From NCBI RefSeq assembly GCF_900107925.1, contig NZ_FNUJ01000005.1:682001-746000 (forward strand): DNA of 64,000 nt, read 5' to 3'. The translations under genes were made by a program, and so were the position numbers. Position 1 is the first letter of the stretch; every line of letters starts with the position of its first letter. The stretch is from Amycolatopsis pretoriensis (GTDB lineage Bacteria; Actinomycetota; Actinomycetes; Mycobacteriales; Pseudonocardiaceae). The notes beneath the pieces were generated by a model, which had not been told where the DNA came from, searched no databases, and saw nothing but the letters and a program-made list of their open reading frames with translations. Below are positions 43,706 to 53,638 of this stretch, in pieces.

Positions 43706-45145
43706 GTGCAGGGAATCTGGACCACGGAACGGATTCGCGAAGCGGAGGGGCGGGCGTTCGCCGTCACGCCGGAAGGCGAGCTGATGCGGCGGGCGTCCTT
43801 CGGGCTCGCGGTACAGCTCGCGGACTTCCTCGAAGACCACGCCGGCGGCGTTTCCGGCCGCCGGGTCGTGCTGCTGGTCGGCTCCGGCGACAACGGCGGT
43901 GACGCGCTCTGGGCCGGAGCGTTCCTGCGCCGGCGCGGAGTGGCCGTCACGGCGATCCTGCTCAAGCCCGAGAAGACGCACGCCAAAGGCCTCGCCGCCC
44001 TGAAGCGGGCCGGCGGCCGGGCGGTGCCCGCCGAGGACGGTCCACAGTGGATCGCCCGCGCCGATGTCGTCGTGGACGGCATCATCGGCATCTCCGGCAA
44101 GGGCTCGCTGCGCCCGGACGCCGCGCGGCTCGTCGACCTCGTCGAGGCCCCGATCGTCGCGGTCGACCTGCCCAGCGGCGTCGACCCGGACACCGGCGCG
44201 GTCGACGGCCCCGCGGTGCGGGCCGCCAAAACCGTCACGTTCGGCGCGCTCAAACCGGTGCACGCGCTCGCGCCCGCCCACTGCGGCGAGGTCGTCCTCG
44301 TCGACATCGGTCTCGAACTCACCGAACCCGATCTGCGCCGGCTCGACATCGTCGACGTCGCCGCCGCGTGGCCCGTCCCGGGCCCGGAGGACGACAAGTA
44401 CAGCCAGGGTGTCGTGGGCATCGCGGCGGGCTCGGCGACGTACCCGGGCGCGGCGGTGCTGGCGGCGGGCTCGGCGGTCCGCGCGACGGCGGGCATGGTG
44501 CGTTACGCGGGCCACGCGGCCGACGTCGTCCGGCAGCAGTGGCCGGAGATCATCGCGACGGGCACGGTCGCGGACGCGGGCCGCGTGCAGGCGTGGGCGG
44601 TCGGGCCGGGCATCGGCACGGGTTCGGAGGGGCGTGACGTCCTGCGGTACGTGCTGGGCCAGGGCGTCCCGGTCTGCGCGGACGCCGACGCGACGACGAT
44701 CATCGCGAAGTCCCCGGACGTCCTCGACGCCCGCGACCCGGACACGCCGCTGGTCCTGACCCCGCACGCGGGCGAGTACGAGCGCCTGATGGGCCGGGCG
44801 CCGGGCGCGGACCGCGTGACGGCGGCGCGCGAAGCGGCGAAGAAGTACAACGCGGTGGTGCTGCTGAAGGGCCATGTCACGGTGGTCGCGGCTCCGGACG
44901 GCCGGGTCGCGGTGAACAAGCCGCACGGCGCTTGGCTGGCGACGGCGGGCTCGGGCGACGTGCTGTCCGGCCTGGTCGGAGCCCTGCTGGCGGCCGGGCT
45001 CGACCCGTGGCTGGCGGCCTCGGCGGCGGCCCACGTGCACTCGCTGGCGGGCGCGATCGCGGCCCAGAACGCCCCGACGTCGGCATCGGGCCTGGTCTAC
45101 GCGATACCGGAGGCGATCCGGGCGATCCGCTCTCTAACGTCCTGA
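43706..45145 (+). CDS. nnr: bifunctional NAD(P)HX epimerase/dehydratase
   Basis: The product is 479 residues and repairs hydrated NAD(P)H. The N-terminal YjeF epimerase domain (1-215) has GSGDNGGDALW and VDLPSGVDPDTG. The C-terminal ADP-dependent dehydratase domain (about 225-479) has LTPHAGEYERL, LLKGHVTVV and TAGSGDVLSG. GTG start. The glmS-nnr order is common in actinobacteria. Confidence 0.95.
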   Translation: MQGIWTTERIREAEGRAFAVTPEGELMRRASFGLAVQLADFLEDHAGGVSGRRVVLLVGSGDNGGDALWAGAFLRRRGVAVTAILLKPEKTHAKGLAALKRAGGRAVPAEDGPQWIARADVVVDGIIGISGKGSLRPDAARLVDLVEAPIVAVDLPSGVDPDTGAVDGPAVRAAKTVTFGALKPVHALAPAHCGEVVLVDIGLELTEPDLRRLDIVDVAAAWPVPGPEDDKYSQGVVGIAAGSATYPGAAVLAAGSAVRATAGMVRYAGHAADVVRQQWPEIIATGTVADAGRVQAWAVGPGIGTGSEGRDVLRYVLGQGVPVCADADATTIIAKSPDVLDARDPDTPLVLTPHAGEYERLMGRAPGADRVTAAREAAKKYNAVVLLKGHVTVVAAPDGRVAVNKPHGAWLATAGSGDVLSGLVGALLAAGLDPWLAASAAAHVHSLAGAIAAQNAPTSASGLVYAIPEAIRAIRSLTS

Positions 45146-45166
45146 GAAGAGTTATCGAGTTCTCTG

Positions 45167-45195
45167 TTAACTCCGGGCGTTAAATCTGGTAAGAA
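45167..45195 (+). promoter_or_regulatory. operator and possible leaderless promoter of the DeoR-type gene
   Basis: TTAAC-N7-GTTAA (45167-45183) is a perfect short inverted repeat in an otherwise GC-rich gap. TTAACT (45167-45172) and TAAGAA (45190-45195) with 17-bp spacing could be -35/-10, placing the transcript start at about the GTG (45202) with no leader. No ribosome-binding site is seen. The repeat would let the regulator block its own promoter. Confidence 0.5.
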
Positions 45196-45201
45196 TGCCG
45201 T

Positions 45202-46035
45202 GTGAGCGGCGGCACAGCACCCGGAGACCGGAAGACCCGGCCGTCCGATGCCGTCGTCGAACAGCGGCGGCAGGACATCCTCGACCACGTCATCGAGCAC
45301 GGCGAAGCCCGCATCGACGACCTCACCAGCCGCTTCAAGGTCAGCCTCATGACCATGCACCGCGACCTCGACGACCTCGCCGAGCGCCGCCTCCTGCGCA
45401 AGCTGCGCGGCAAGGTCGAGGCCTACCCCGCGCTCACCATCGAGAGCGCCGCCCGCTTCCGCGACACGCTGCACCACGACGAGAAGGACGCCCTCGGCGA
45501 AGCCGCCGCGAACCACGTCCAACCCGGGCAGACCGTCTTCGTCGACGACTCCACCACCCTCCTCCCGCTGGTCAAGCGCCTCGCCGAGATCGACGCCCTG
45601 ACCGTCGTCACCAACTCGCTGCACGCCGCGCGCCTGCTGGGCCCGAAGAACGACGTCGTGCTCGCCGGGGGCCGGTACTCGCCGGAGTACGACTCCTGCG
45701 CCGGTCCCGAGGTCCTCAACCTGCTCGACTCCATCCGCGCCGACGTCTCGTTCGTCTCGGTCACCGCCGTCGCCGTCGGGCGGCTCTTCCACCCCGACCG
45801 CGACTACGCCGAGCTCAAGAAGGCCGCGCTGAAGGTCGCGAACCAGAACGTCCTCGTGGTCGACCACTCGAAGTTCGGCCGCACCGCCACCTACGCGCAC
45901 GGCGACGTCGGCGACTACGACCTGCTGATCACCGGCCAAGCCACGCCCACCGAGGAGATCGAAGCCGCGCTCAACGCCGGCACCACGATCGAGATCGTCG
46001 AACACGTCGCAGAGGGGCAGCCCTATGACAGCTGA
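45202..46035 (+). CDS. DeoR-family transcriptional regulator of sugar metabolism
   Basis: The product is 277 residues. An N-terminal winged helix-turn-helix ([20 protein letters not shown], about 37-56) is followed by the DeoR sugar-phosphate sensor domain ([32 protein letters not shown]). It overlaps xylB by 11 bases and likely controls the xylB/ABC-ATPase operon in response to a phosphorylated sugar. GTG start. Confidence 0.9.
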   Translation: MSGGTAPGDRKTRPSDAVVEQRRQDILDHVIEHGEARIDDLTSRFKVSLMTMHRDLDDLAERRLLRKLRGKVEAYPALTIESAARFRDTLHHDEKDALGEAAANHVQPGQTVFVDDSTTLLPLVKRLAEIDALTVVTNSLHAARLLGPKNDVVLAGGRYSPEYDSCAGPEVLNLLDSIRADVSFVSVTAVAVGRLFHPDRDYAELKKAALKVANQNVLVVDHSKFGRTATYAHGDVGDYDLLITGQATPTEEIEAALNAGTTIEIVEHVAEGQPYDS

Positions 46036-47455
46036 GCTGGTCGCCGGCATCGACTCGTCCACGCAGTCGACCAAGGTCGTCGTGTGCGACGCCGAAACCG
46101 GCGAAATCGTCCGCACCGGCCGCGCGCCGCACCCCGAGGGCACCGAAGTCGACCCCGCCGCCTGGTGGGACGCCTTCCAAGAGGCCACGAAGGGCCTGCT
46201 CGACGACGTCAAGGCCATCGGCGTCGGCGGGCAGCAGCACGGCATGGTCACCCTCGACGAAGCCGGCGAGGTCGTCCGGCCCGCGCTGCTCTGGAACGAC
46301 ACCCGGTCCGCGCGCTCGGCCCTCGACCTCGTCGACGAGCTCGGCGGCCCGTCGGTCTGGGCGAAGTCCGTCGGCTCGGTGCCCGTCGCCAGCTTCACCG
46401 TGACGAAGCTGCGCTGGCTGGCCGACAACGAGCCCGAGCTCGCCGACCGCGTCGCCCGCGTGCTGCTCCCGCACGACTGGCTGACCTGGAAGCTCACCGG
46501 CGGCGACCCGGTCACCGACCGCGGCGACGCGTCCGGCACCGGCTACTTCTCGCCGTCCGACAACGCCTACCGCCTCGACGTCCTGAGCCACGCCTTCGGC
46601 GGCCGGACGCCGGAGCTGCCCACCGTGCTCGGCCCGGCCGACGCCGCGGGGCACACCGCGAACGGCGTGCTCGTCTCGGCGGGCACCGGCGACAACATGG
46701 CCGCCGCGCTCGGGCTCGAACTCACGCCCGGTGACGTCGTCGTCTCGCTCGGCACCAGCGGCACCGTGTTCGGCGTCGCCGAGGCCGGCGCGGCGGACGC
46801 GTCCGGCGAGGTCGCCGGGTTCGCCGACGCGACCGGCCGGTTCCTCCCGCTGGCCTGCACGCTCAACGCCGCCCGCGTCCTGACCGCGACGGCGTCGATG
46901 CTCGGCGCGACGCTGAGCGAGTTCGACCGCCTCGCCCTGACCGCCGAACCGGGGTCCGGCGGCCTGACCTTCCTGCCCTACCTGGACGGCGAGCGCACCC
47001 CGAACCTCCCCGGCGCGACCGGCTCCCTGAGCGGGCTGACCAGGGACAACATGACCCCGCAGAACCTCGCGCGCAGTGCCGTCGAAGGCATGCTCTGCGG
47101 CCTCGCCGCCGGGCTCGACGCGGTGCGCGCGCACGGCATCGACGTCCACCGTGTCCTGCTGATCGGCGGGGGCGCGCAGTCGGCCGCCGTCCGCGCGGTC
47201 GCGCCGCTGGTGTTCGGCGTGCCCGTGCAGCTGCCCGAAGTCGCCGAGTACGTCGCCATCGGGGCGGCGCGCCAGGCGGCCTGGGCCCTGACGTCCAGCG
47301 CGGAACCCCCGTCCTGGCAGAAGAACCAGAAGCTCCGGCTCGAGCTGGACGAGCCGACCGAGGCGCAGCGCGCCGAGGGCCACCGGATCCAGCAGCGCCA
47401 CCTCGAAGCCCGCGAAGCGGCGCACGGGGTCCGGCGGAATCTCGGAGAGGACTGA
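46025..47455 (+). CDS. xylB: xylulokinase-like FGGY carbohydrate kinase
   Basis: The product is 476 residues. FGGY-family motifs are visible: [14 protein letters not shown] (phosphate 1), GGQQHGMV and LWNDTRSA (xylulose site), [11 protein letters not shown] (phosphate 2) and LIGGGAQS (adenosine). It phosphorylates D-xylulose or a related ketose. It lies between a DeoR regulator and a sugar-transporter ATPase, but no permease or isomerase gene is in this operon. Confidence 0.9.
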   Translation: MTAELVAGIDSSTQSTKVVVCDAETGEIVRTGRAPHPEGTEVDPAAWWDAFQEATKGLLDDVKAIGVGGQQHGMVTLDEAGEVVRPALLWNDTRSARSALDLVDELGGPSVWAKSVGSVPVASFTVTKLRWLADNEPELADRVARVLLPHDWLTWKLTGGDPVTDRGDASGTGYFSPSDNAYRLDVLSHAFGGRTPELPTVLGPADAAGHTANGVLVSAGTGDNMAAALGLELTPGDVVVSLGTSGTVFGVAEAGAADASGEVAGFADATGRFLPLACTLNAARVLTATASMLGATLSEFDRLALTAEPGSGGLTFLPYLDGERTPNLPGATGSLSGLTRDNMTPQNLARSAVEGMLCGLAAGLDAVRAHGIDVHRVLLIGGGAQSAAVRAVAPLVFGVPVQLPEVAEYVAIGAARQAAWALTSSAEPPSWQKNQKLRLELDEPTEAQRAEGHRIQQRHLEAREAAHGVRRNLGED

Positions 47456-47458
47456 CCG

Positions 47459-48547
<1,089 letters not shown>

Positions 48548-48576
48548 CCTCGGGTCATGGGAAACTGGGAGGCGTT

Positions 48577-49692
48577 ATGTCTTCCAGTTTCCCCCGCGCC
48601 CAGGTCGACATCGACCTCGACGCGATCCGCCACAACCTCACCTTGCTGGGCGCCCGCGCGCCCGGCGCCGAGGTGATGGCCGTGGTGAAGGCCGACGCCT
48701 ACGGCCACGGCGCGCTGCCGGTGGCGCGCGCCGCGGTCGAGGCCGGCGCGGGCTGGCTCGGCACCTGTTCGCTCGGCGAAGCCCTCGCCTTGCGCGAAGC
48801 CGGCATCACGGCCCGGCTGTTCAGCTGGCTGGACACCCCGGACGTCGACTTCGCGCCGGGCATCGAAGCCGGCGTCGACCTGGCGGCCAGTTCGCTGGGT
48901 GAGCTACACCGCATCGCCAGTGCCGCGAAGCCGGGTACCCGAGCGCGTGTGCACCTCAAAATCGACACCGGGCTCTCGCGCAACGGCTGCCCGCCGGCCG
49001 CCTGGGCCGAGCTGGTCGAGGCGGCGGCCGCCGAACCGCGGGTCGACGTCGTCGCGATCTGGTCCCACCTCGCGTGCGCGGACGAGCCGGACCACCCGGC
49101 GACCGACCTGCAGGCCAAGCGCTTCGCCGAGGCCTACGACGTCGCCCGCGCCGCCGGGCTCGACCCGAAGCGGCACCTGGCGAACTCCGCGGCCCTGCTC
49201 ACCCGGCCCGACCTGCACTTCGACGTCGTGCGCCCGGGCATCGCGATGTACGGGCTGAACCCGGTGCCGCAGGCCGAAGACCTGCGCCCGGCCATGACGT
49301 TCCGGTCCGCGGTAGCGCTGGTCAAGCGCGTCGAAGCCGGGGAGTCGGTGTCCTACGGGCACACCTGGACGGCTCCGCGCGACACGAACCTCGCGCTGGT
49401 CCCGGCCGGGTACGCCGACGGCGTCCCGCGGTCGCTGTCCGGGCGGATGGACGTGTGGCTCGGCGGGCAGCGGCGGCCGGTCGCCGGACGCGTCTGCATG
49501 GACCAGCTGGTGGTCGACTGCGGTGACTACGAACCGGCCGTCGGTGACGAAGTCGTGCTGTTCGGGGCCGGCGCGCACGGCGAGCCCACGGCCCGGGAAT
49601 GGGCCGACAAGCTGGGCACCATCGACTACGAGATCGTGACTTCGATGTACCGCCCGCGGGTCCGGCGCCGGTATCCGGGGGAACGCTCGTGA
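48577..49692 (+). CDS. alr: alanine racemase
   Basis: The product is 371 residues and is a PLP enzyme that supplies D-alanine for peptidoglycan. The PLP lysine is K38 in AVVKADAYGHG. The second catalytic residue is the Tyr in SYGHTW, and VCMDQLVVD is also typical. It is coupled to the downstream hydrolase by GTGA. Confidence 0.96.
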   Translation: MSSSFPRAQVDIDLDAIRHNLTLLGARAPGAEVMAVVKADAYGHGALPVARAAVEAGAGWLGTCSLGEALALREAGITARLFSWLDTPDVDFAPGIEAGVDLAASSLGELHRIASAAKPGTRARVHLKIDTGLSRNGCPPAAWAELVEAAAAEPRVDVVAIWSHLACADEPDHPATDLQAKRFAEAYDVARAAGLDPKRHLANSAALLTRPDLHFDVVRPGIAMYGLNPVPQAEDLRPAMTFRSAVALVKRVEAGESVSYGHTWTAPRDTNLALVPAGYADGVPRSLSGRMDVWLGGQRRPVAGRVCMDQLVVDCGDYEPAVGDEVVLFGAGAHGEPTAREWADKLGTIDYEIVTSMYRPRVRRRYPGERS

Positions 49693-50786
49693 CACCTTCA
49701 CGACGACTGCTGGCCATCGCCGGCGGGGTCGGAGCCCTCGCCACCGGGACCGCCGCCGCCGCTATCGTCGCCGCGCAGCAGCGGCGGCACAGTGAGGATC
49801 CGTACGTGGACGAGCCGCTGGGGGAGCTGAAGCCGGACCGTGCCTCCACGGTCGCGGCCGAGGACGGCACGCCGCTTTCGGTCGAGGAGATCGACCCGGA
49901 GGACGGCGGCAAGCCGGAACTGACTGTCGTGGGGGTGCACGGCTTCGCGCTTTCCCGGCGCTGCTGGCACTTCCAGCGCCGTGACCTGGCTTCCCTGAGG
50001 CTGCCGCGCGTGCGTCAGGTGTACTACGACCACCGCGGCCACGGCCTGTCCGGCGCGGCGTCCGCGGAGAACTCGACGATCGAGCAGCTCGCACGCGACC
50101 TCGACGTCGTTCTGCGGTCGGTGGTCCCGGAGGGACCCATCGTGCTGATGGGGCACTCGATGGGCGGCATGGTCATCATGGAGCTGGCCGCCGAGTTCCC
50201 GCAGCTGTTCGAAGAGCGGGTCGAGGGTGTTGCCTTCATCGCGACGGCGGCGGGCGAAGTGGGCGCACGCGGGTTGCCGCGTTCGCTGCTCTCGAAGTAC
50301 AACCCGCTGACGCGCGCCGCCGGCGGTCTCGCCGGCTGGCAGCCGGGGCTGGTCGAGTTCGTCCGCGCGGCGGGCGGCCAGCTGACGCGCCAGGCCGTGC
50401 GGCGGCTGGCGTTCGGCAGCCGCGACGTCGCACCGCGGCTCGTCGACTTCATGCTCGAGATGCTGGAAGTGACGCCGGTGCGCGGGCTCGTGAACTTCGT
50501 CGACACGCTCGGCAGCCACAACCGCTACGCCGCGCTGGCCGGGCTGAAGCACGCGGAAGTGCTGGTCATCGGCGGCGATTCGGACCGGTTCACGCCGTTC
50601 TCGCACGCCGAGCGGATCGCGGCCGAGCTGCCCGACGCGGAGCTGGTCCGCGTCCGCGGCGCCGGCCACATGGTCCAGCTCGAGCAGCCGGAGCTGGTGA
50701 ACAGCCATCTGATCGATCTCCTGCAACGCTGTTCCGGTGTGGACGGCGAAAACTCGTCCCGGCGAAACTGGTGGTGGCAGCGTTGA
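49689..50786 (+). CDS. membrane-anchored or secreted alpha/beta hydrolase
   Basis: The product is 365 residues. An N-terminal hydrophobic segment (about 6-27) acts as signal or anchor. The alpha/beta core has GVHGFALSRRCW (oxyanion), YYDHRGHGLSG, MGHSMGGMV (nucleophile Ser about 155), GDSDRFTP (Asp) and GAGHMVQLEQP (His). This alr-hydrolase-tsaE order is common in actinobacteria as I recall it, but the substrate is unknown. It overlaps tsaE by 16 bases. Confidence 0.85.
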   Translation: MTPSRRLLAIAGGVGALATGTAAAAIVAAQQRRHSEDPYVDEPLGELKPDRASTVAAEDGTPLSVEEIDPEDGGKPELTVVGVHGFALSRRCWHFQRRDLASLRLPRVRQVYYDHRGHGLSGAASAENSTIEQLARDLDVVLRSVVPEGPIVLMGHSMGGMVIMELAAEFPQLFEERVEGVAFIATAAGEVGARGLPRSLLSKYNPLTRAAGGLAGWQPGLVEFVRAAGGQLTRQAVRRLAFGSRDVAPRLVDFMLEMLEVTPVRGLVNFVDTLGSHNRYAALAGLKHAEVLVIGGDSDRFTPFSHAERIAAELPDAELVRVRGAGHMVQLEQPELVNSHLIDLLQRCSGVDGENSSRRNWWWQR

Positions 50787-51244
50787 CGTTCGTTTTTCCC
50801 ACGCCCGAAGAGACCATGGACTTCGGGCGCGTGCTCGGCCGCGCGCTGCGCGCCGGTGACCTCGTGCTGCTGGCGGGCCCGCTCGGCGCGGGCAAGACCA
50901 CGCTGACGCGCGGCATCGCGGACGGTCTCGGTGTCGGTGGCCGGGTGAGCTCCCCGACGTTCGTCCTGGCCCGCGTCCACCCGGCGGGTGCGCCGGGGGT
51001 GCCGTTGGTGCACGTGGACGCGTACCGGCTGGGCGGGGACCTGTCCCAGCTGGACGACCTGGACCTGGACACGGACCTGGAGCGCTCGGCCATCGTCGTC
51101 GAGTGGGGCGAGGGGTCCGCGGAGCGGCTGTCTTCCGACTACCTGGTGGTCCGGCTGGACCGCCGCGAGGACGACGTCCGCGAGGTGACGCTCGAACCGC
51201 ACGGCACCTGGGCCGGCCGGGTGCCGGACCTGGTGCGGGTGTAG
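50771..51244 (+). CDS. tsaE: tRNA t6A-biosynthesis ATPase TsaE
   Basis: The product is 157 residues and is the ATPase partner of TsaB-TsaD in making t6A37 of ANN-decoding tRNAs. Walker A GPLGAGKTTL, SSPTFVL, HVDAYRLG and VEWGEG are diagnostic. The start is among clustered GTG/TTG codons (50771, 50774, 50783). The first is used. tsaB and tsaD lie 4 kb downstream, separated by a minus-strand block. Confidence 0.94.
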   Translation: MVAALTFVFPTPEETMDFGRVLGRALRAGDLVLLAGPLGAGKTTLTRGIADGLGVGGRVSSPTFVLARVHPAGAPGVPLVHVDAYRLGGDLSQLDDLDLDTDLERSAIVVEWGEGSAERLSSDYLVVRLDRREDDVREVTLEPHGTWAGRVPDLVRV

Positions 51245-51257
51245 GTCCGCACCAGGT
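51228..51257. terminator. hairpin across the tsaE stop codon
   Basis: A perfect 11-bp stem (ACCTGGTGCGG / CCGCACCAGGT) with an 8-base loop that contains the tsaE stop. It separates convergent tsaE and the serine hydrolase gene, so it may terminate both. Confidence 0.6.
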
Positions 51258-51265
51258 CGCCGCCC

Positions 51266-52264
51266 TCAGCCGCCGTTGTACTGCCGGTAGGCCGGTGCCC
51301 GGAAGGCCTTGGTGCCGGCGCCCGCGATCTTGTCGACCGCGCGCAGGAACTTCGGTCCCATCTTCGCGCTCGCCTGCCGGACCGGGTGCGTGGCCCCGAA
51401 GTCGTCCGGGTTCGCCTGGCCGTGGGCGAACATCGAGTAGATCACCACGGGCTTGCCCGCGGCGTCGAACATGATCCCCGCCTCGTTGCGGCCGTCGTTC
51501 AGCCAGCCCGCCTTCGTGGCGATCCTCGCCCGGTCGGCGGACGACATCTCCCGGCGGATGCCGTCGGTGAACGCCACCTGCGACCGCAGGATGGACAGCA
51601 GGTACTCCGTCGACGCCGGGCTCAGCAACGTGCCCGCGACCAGCGCCTTCAGCAGGTCGTGGGTCTCGCGCGGAGTGGTCTGGCCGAGGAAGTAGCGGTT
51701 CGGGTTGGCCACCGGCGTGACCTGGGTCTTGGGGAAGCCCTTGCTCACCAGGATCTGGTTGATCTCGGCCGCCGGCACCACGAGCCCCACCAGCCGGACA
51801 CACGTGTCGTCCGAAACCGTGAGGAACAGCGACAGGACGTGGCCCAGCGTGAACGCGCTCGGGTACGCCTTGTCCAGGATGATGATGCCGTCGCCACCCG
51901 GCACGACGATGCTCTCCGGCACCTGGACCTGCTGGTCCAGCGTGAGCAGGCCACGGTCGATCTTGTCCATCAAGGTGACCGCGACGGCCACCTTGTTGAC
52001 GCTGTAGGCCTCGACGACCTCGTCGGACGCCACGTCGACGGCCACCTGGTCGGCCACGCTGATGTAGGAGTTCCAGGTGCCGCCCGCCTCGGCGGCCGCG
52101 TCGTCGTAGACGCGCTTCACCTTCTGCCTGGCCCGGTCCGGGGTGGCCGGGCTGGCCTCGATGTCTGCTTCCTGCGCGAACGCGGGAGAGCCGGTCAGAA
52201 CGCTTCCGGCGACGACAGCGGTCCCCACACCGAACGCCGCTCGCCTGTTGAGTCGATACCCCAT
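51266..52264 (-). CDS. secreted class A beta-lactamase-like serine hydrolase
   Basis: The product is 332 residues. A twin-Arg N-terminus (RLNRRAAFGVG) and AFA-Q site suggest Tat export. The penicilloyl-enzyme motifs are S88-V-N-K91, S-D-D (in TVSDDTC) and K-A-G (TKAGWLND) in place of KTG. The omega-loop ExxLN carrying the deacylating Glu166 is not visible, and that loop looks short. It may therefore be a penicillin-interacting or other serine hydrolase rather than a true resistance enzyme. ATG 52264 is used. A TTG at 52276 is also in frame. Confidence 0.82.
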   Translation of the reverse strand: MGYRLNRRAAFGVGTAVVAGSVLTGSPAFAQEADIEASPATPDRARQKVKRVYDDAAAEAGGTWNSYISVADQVAVDVASDEVVEAYSVNKVAVAVTLMDKIDRGLLTLDQQVQVPESIVVPGGDGIIILDKAYPSAFTLGHVLSLFLTVSDDTCVRLVGLVVPAAEINQILVSKGFPKTQVTPVANPNRYFLGQTTPRETHDLLKALVAGTLLSPASTEYLLSILRSQVAFTDGIRREMSSADRARIATKAGWLNDGRNEAGIMFDAAGKPVVIYSMFAHGQANPDDFGATHPVRQASAKMGPKFLRAVDKIAGAGTKAFRAPAYRQYNGG

Positions 52265-52306
52265 CGCAAGATCCAACCACGGACCTCGTGAGTGGGAAAC
52301 AGTGTT

Positions 52307-53638
52307 CTAACCCTGCTTCTCACTCACGACCGCGCGGGCGACCCCCAGGTCCACCAGGTCCTGAGGCCGCAGGTGCAGCTGGTTGGCGATGTCCGGGACC
52401 TCCGAAGCCGGCCGCTTGAGGATCGCCGCCGCGGCCTCGGGGGACGTCACCGAGAAGTACGCGTCCGGCGCCACCCACGTCGACCCCAGTGCCGCGAACG
52501 CCAGCGCCCCACCTGAGCCGCCTTCGCCGATCACCAACGTCGTCACCGGGATCGACGCCGTCGCCACCGCCTCGAACATCGCCGCGATCGCGCCGCCCGC
52601 GCCCGACTGCTCGGCCGCCGCGTCGTTCGCCGCGCCCGGCGTGTCCACCAGCGTCAGCACCGGGATCCCCAGCCGGGACGCCAGCTGCACCAGCCGCGCC
52701 GCCGTCCGGAAGCCCGCGGGTGACGTCGGCGTGCCGCACTGCGCCGCGTACGCGATCGTCCGGCCGTCGCGCCAGCCGAAACCGCACGCCACCCCGGAGT
52801 CGACGCCGCCGGCGCGGTCGCCGCTGACGTCCTCGCGCCAGTCGAAGTACGCGTCCAGGTACTCGACCGCCCGCGGCCGCCGGGGCGATCGCGCCGCCTG
52901 CACCGCTTCCCAGCCCGTCGACGGCAGCGAAGCCGCTCGAAGCGCGGAAGGCGGGGGAGCCGCCGCCGTCGAACGGGCCGTCAGCAGCCGCAGCCAGCGC
53001 TCCAGCGTCACGCCGAGGTCGTCCGGCGAAACGATCGTGTCGACCTGACCCCACTCGAGCTTCGCTTCGGCGGTGTACGCCTCCGGCGAGCCGGCCGGAC
53101 GCACCCGCGAACCCGCGAAGCCGACCTGGGCGTCCGGCAGCGCGAGGATGACGTCGGCGCCCGCGCCGAGCGTCGCCCAGCCGCCGCCGGTCGTCGGGTC
53201 GCGCAGCACGGAAATCTGCGGGATGCCCATCGACCGCGTCAACGCCGCCGCCCGCGCCACCCGCTGGAGCTGCAGCAACGCGCGCATGCCCTGCTGCATG
53301 CGGCTGCCGCCGGTCGAAATCAGCGACACGACCGGGAGTCGCGCATCGCGCGCGTGCGCGAAGGCGGCCTCGATCCGGTCGCCGGTGCGCTGCCCGAGCG
53401 AGCCGCCGAGGAACCCGAACTCGAACGCGATCAGCACGGCTTCGACGTCGCCGATCTTCGCCGTCCCGCAGACGACCGACTCCTTCTCGCCGGTGCGCTG
53501 CTCCGCGGCGGCGCGCGCGGCGCGGTAGCCCGGCCAGTTGATCGGCCCGTCGGCCGGTTCGTCGCGCAACGGCGTGGGGAACTCCGTGAACCCGTTCGCG
53601 ATCGCGCCGACGACTTCGCGCGCCGGCTGCCTAGACAC
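52307..53638 (-). CDS. acyl-CoA carboxyltransferase, beta-alpha fused (AccDA-like)
   Basis: The product is 443 residues from a GTG overlapping the matB stop. Two crotonase-fold halves are visible: the N-half (VVSLISTGGSRMQQGM, DPTTGGGWATLG) and the C-half (PVLTLVDTPGAAND, VIGEGGSGGALAF). No zinc-finger cysteines occur. It resembles fused acetyl-CoA carboxylase carboxyltransferase proteins. Being translated with a malonyl-CoA synthetase suggests a role in malonyl-CoA supply or turnover. The biotin partner is not in the window. Confidence 0.83.
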   Translation of the reverse strand: MSRQPAREVVGAIANGFTEFPTPLRDEPADGPINWPGYRAARAAAEQRTGEKESVVCGTAKIGDVEAVLIAFEFGFLGGSLGQRTGDRIEAAFAHARDARLPVVSLISTGGSRMQQGMRALLQLQRVARAAALTRSMGIPQISVLRDPTTGGGWATLGAGADVILALPDAQVGFAGSRVRPAGSPEAYTAEAKLEWGQVDTIVSPDDLGVTLERWLRLLTARSTAAAPPPSALRAASLPSTGWEAVQAARSPRRPRAVEYLDAYFDWREDVSGDRAGGVDSGVACGFGWRDGRTIAYAAQCGTPTSPAGFRTAARLVQLASRLGIPVLTLVDTPGAANDAAAEQSGAGGAIAAMFEAVATASIPVTTLVIGEGGSGGALAFAALGSTWVAPDAYFSVTSPEAAAAILKRPASEVPDIANQLHLRPQDLVDLGVARAVVSEKQG

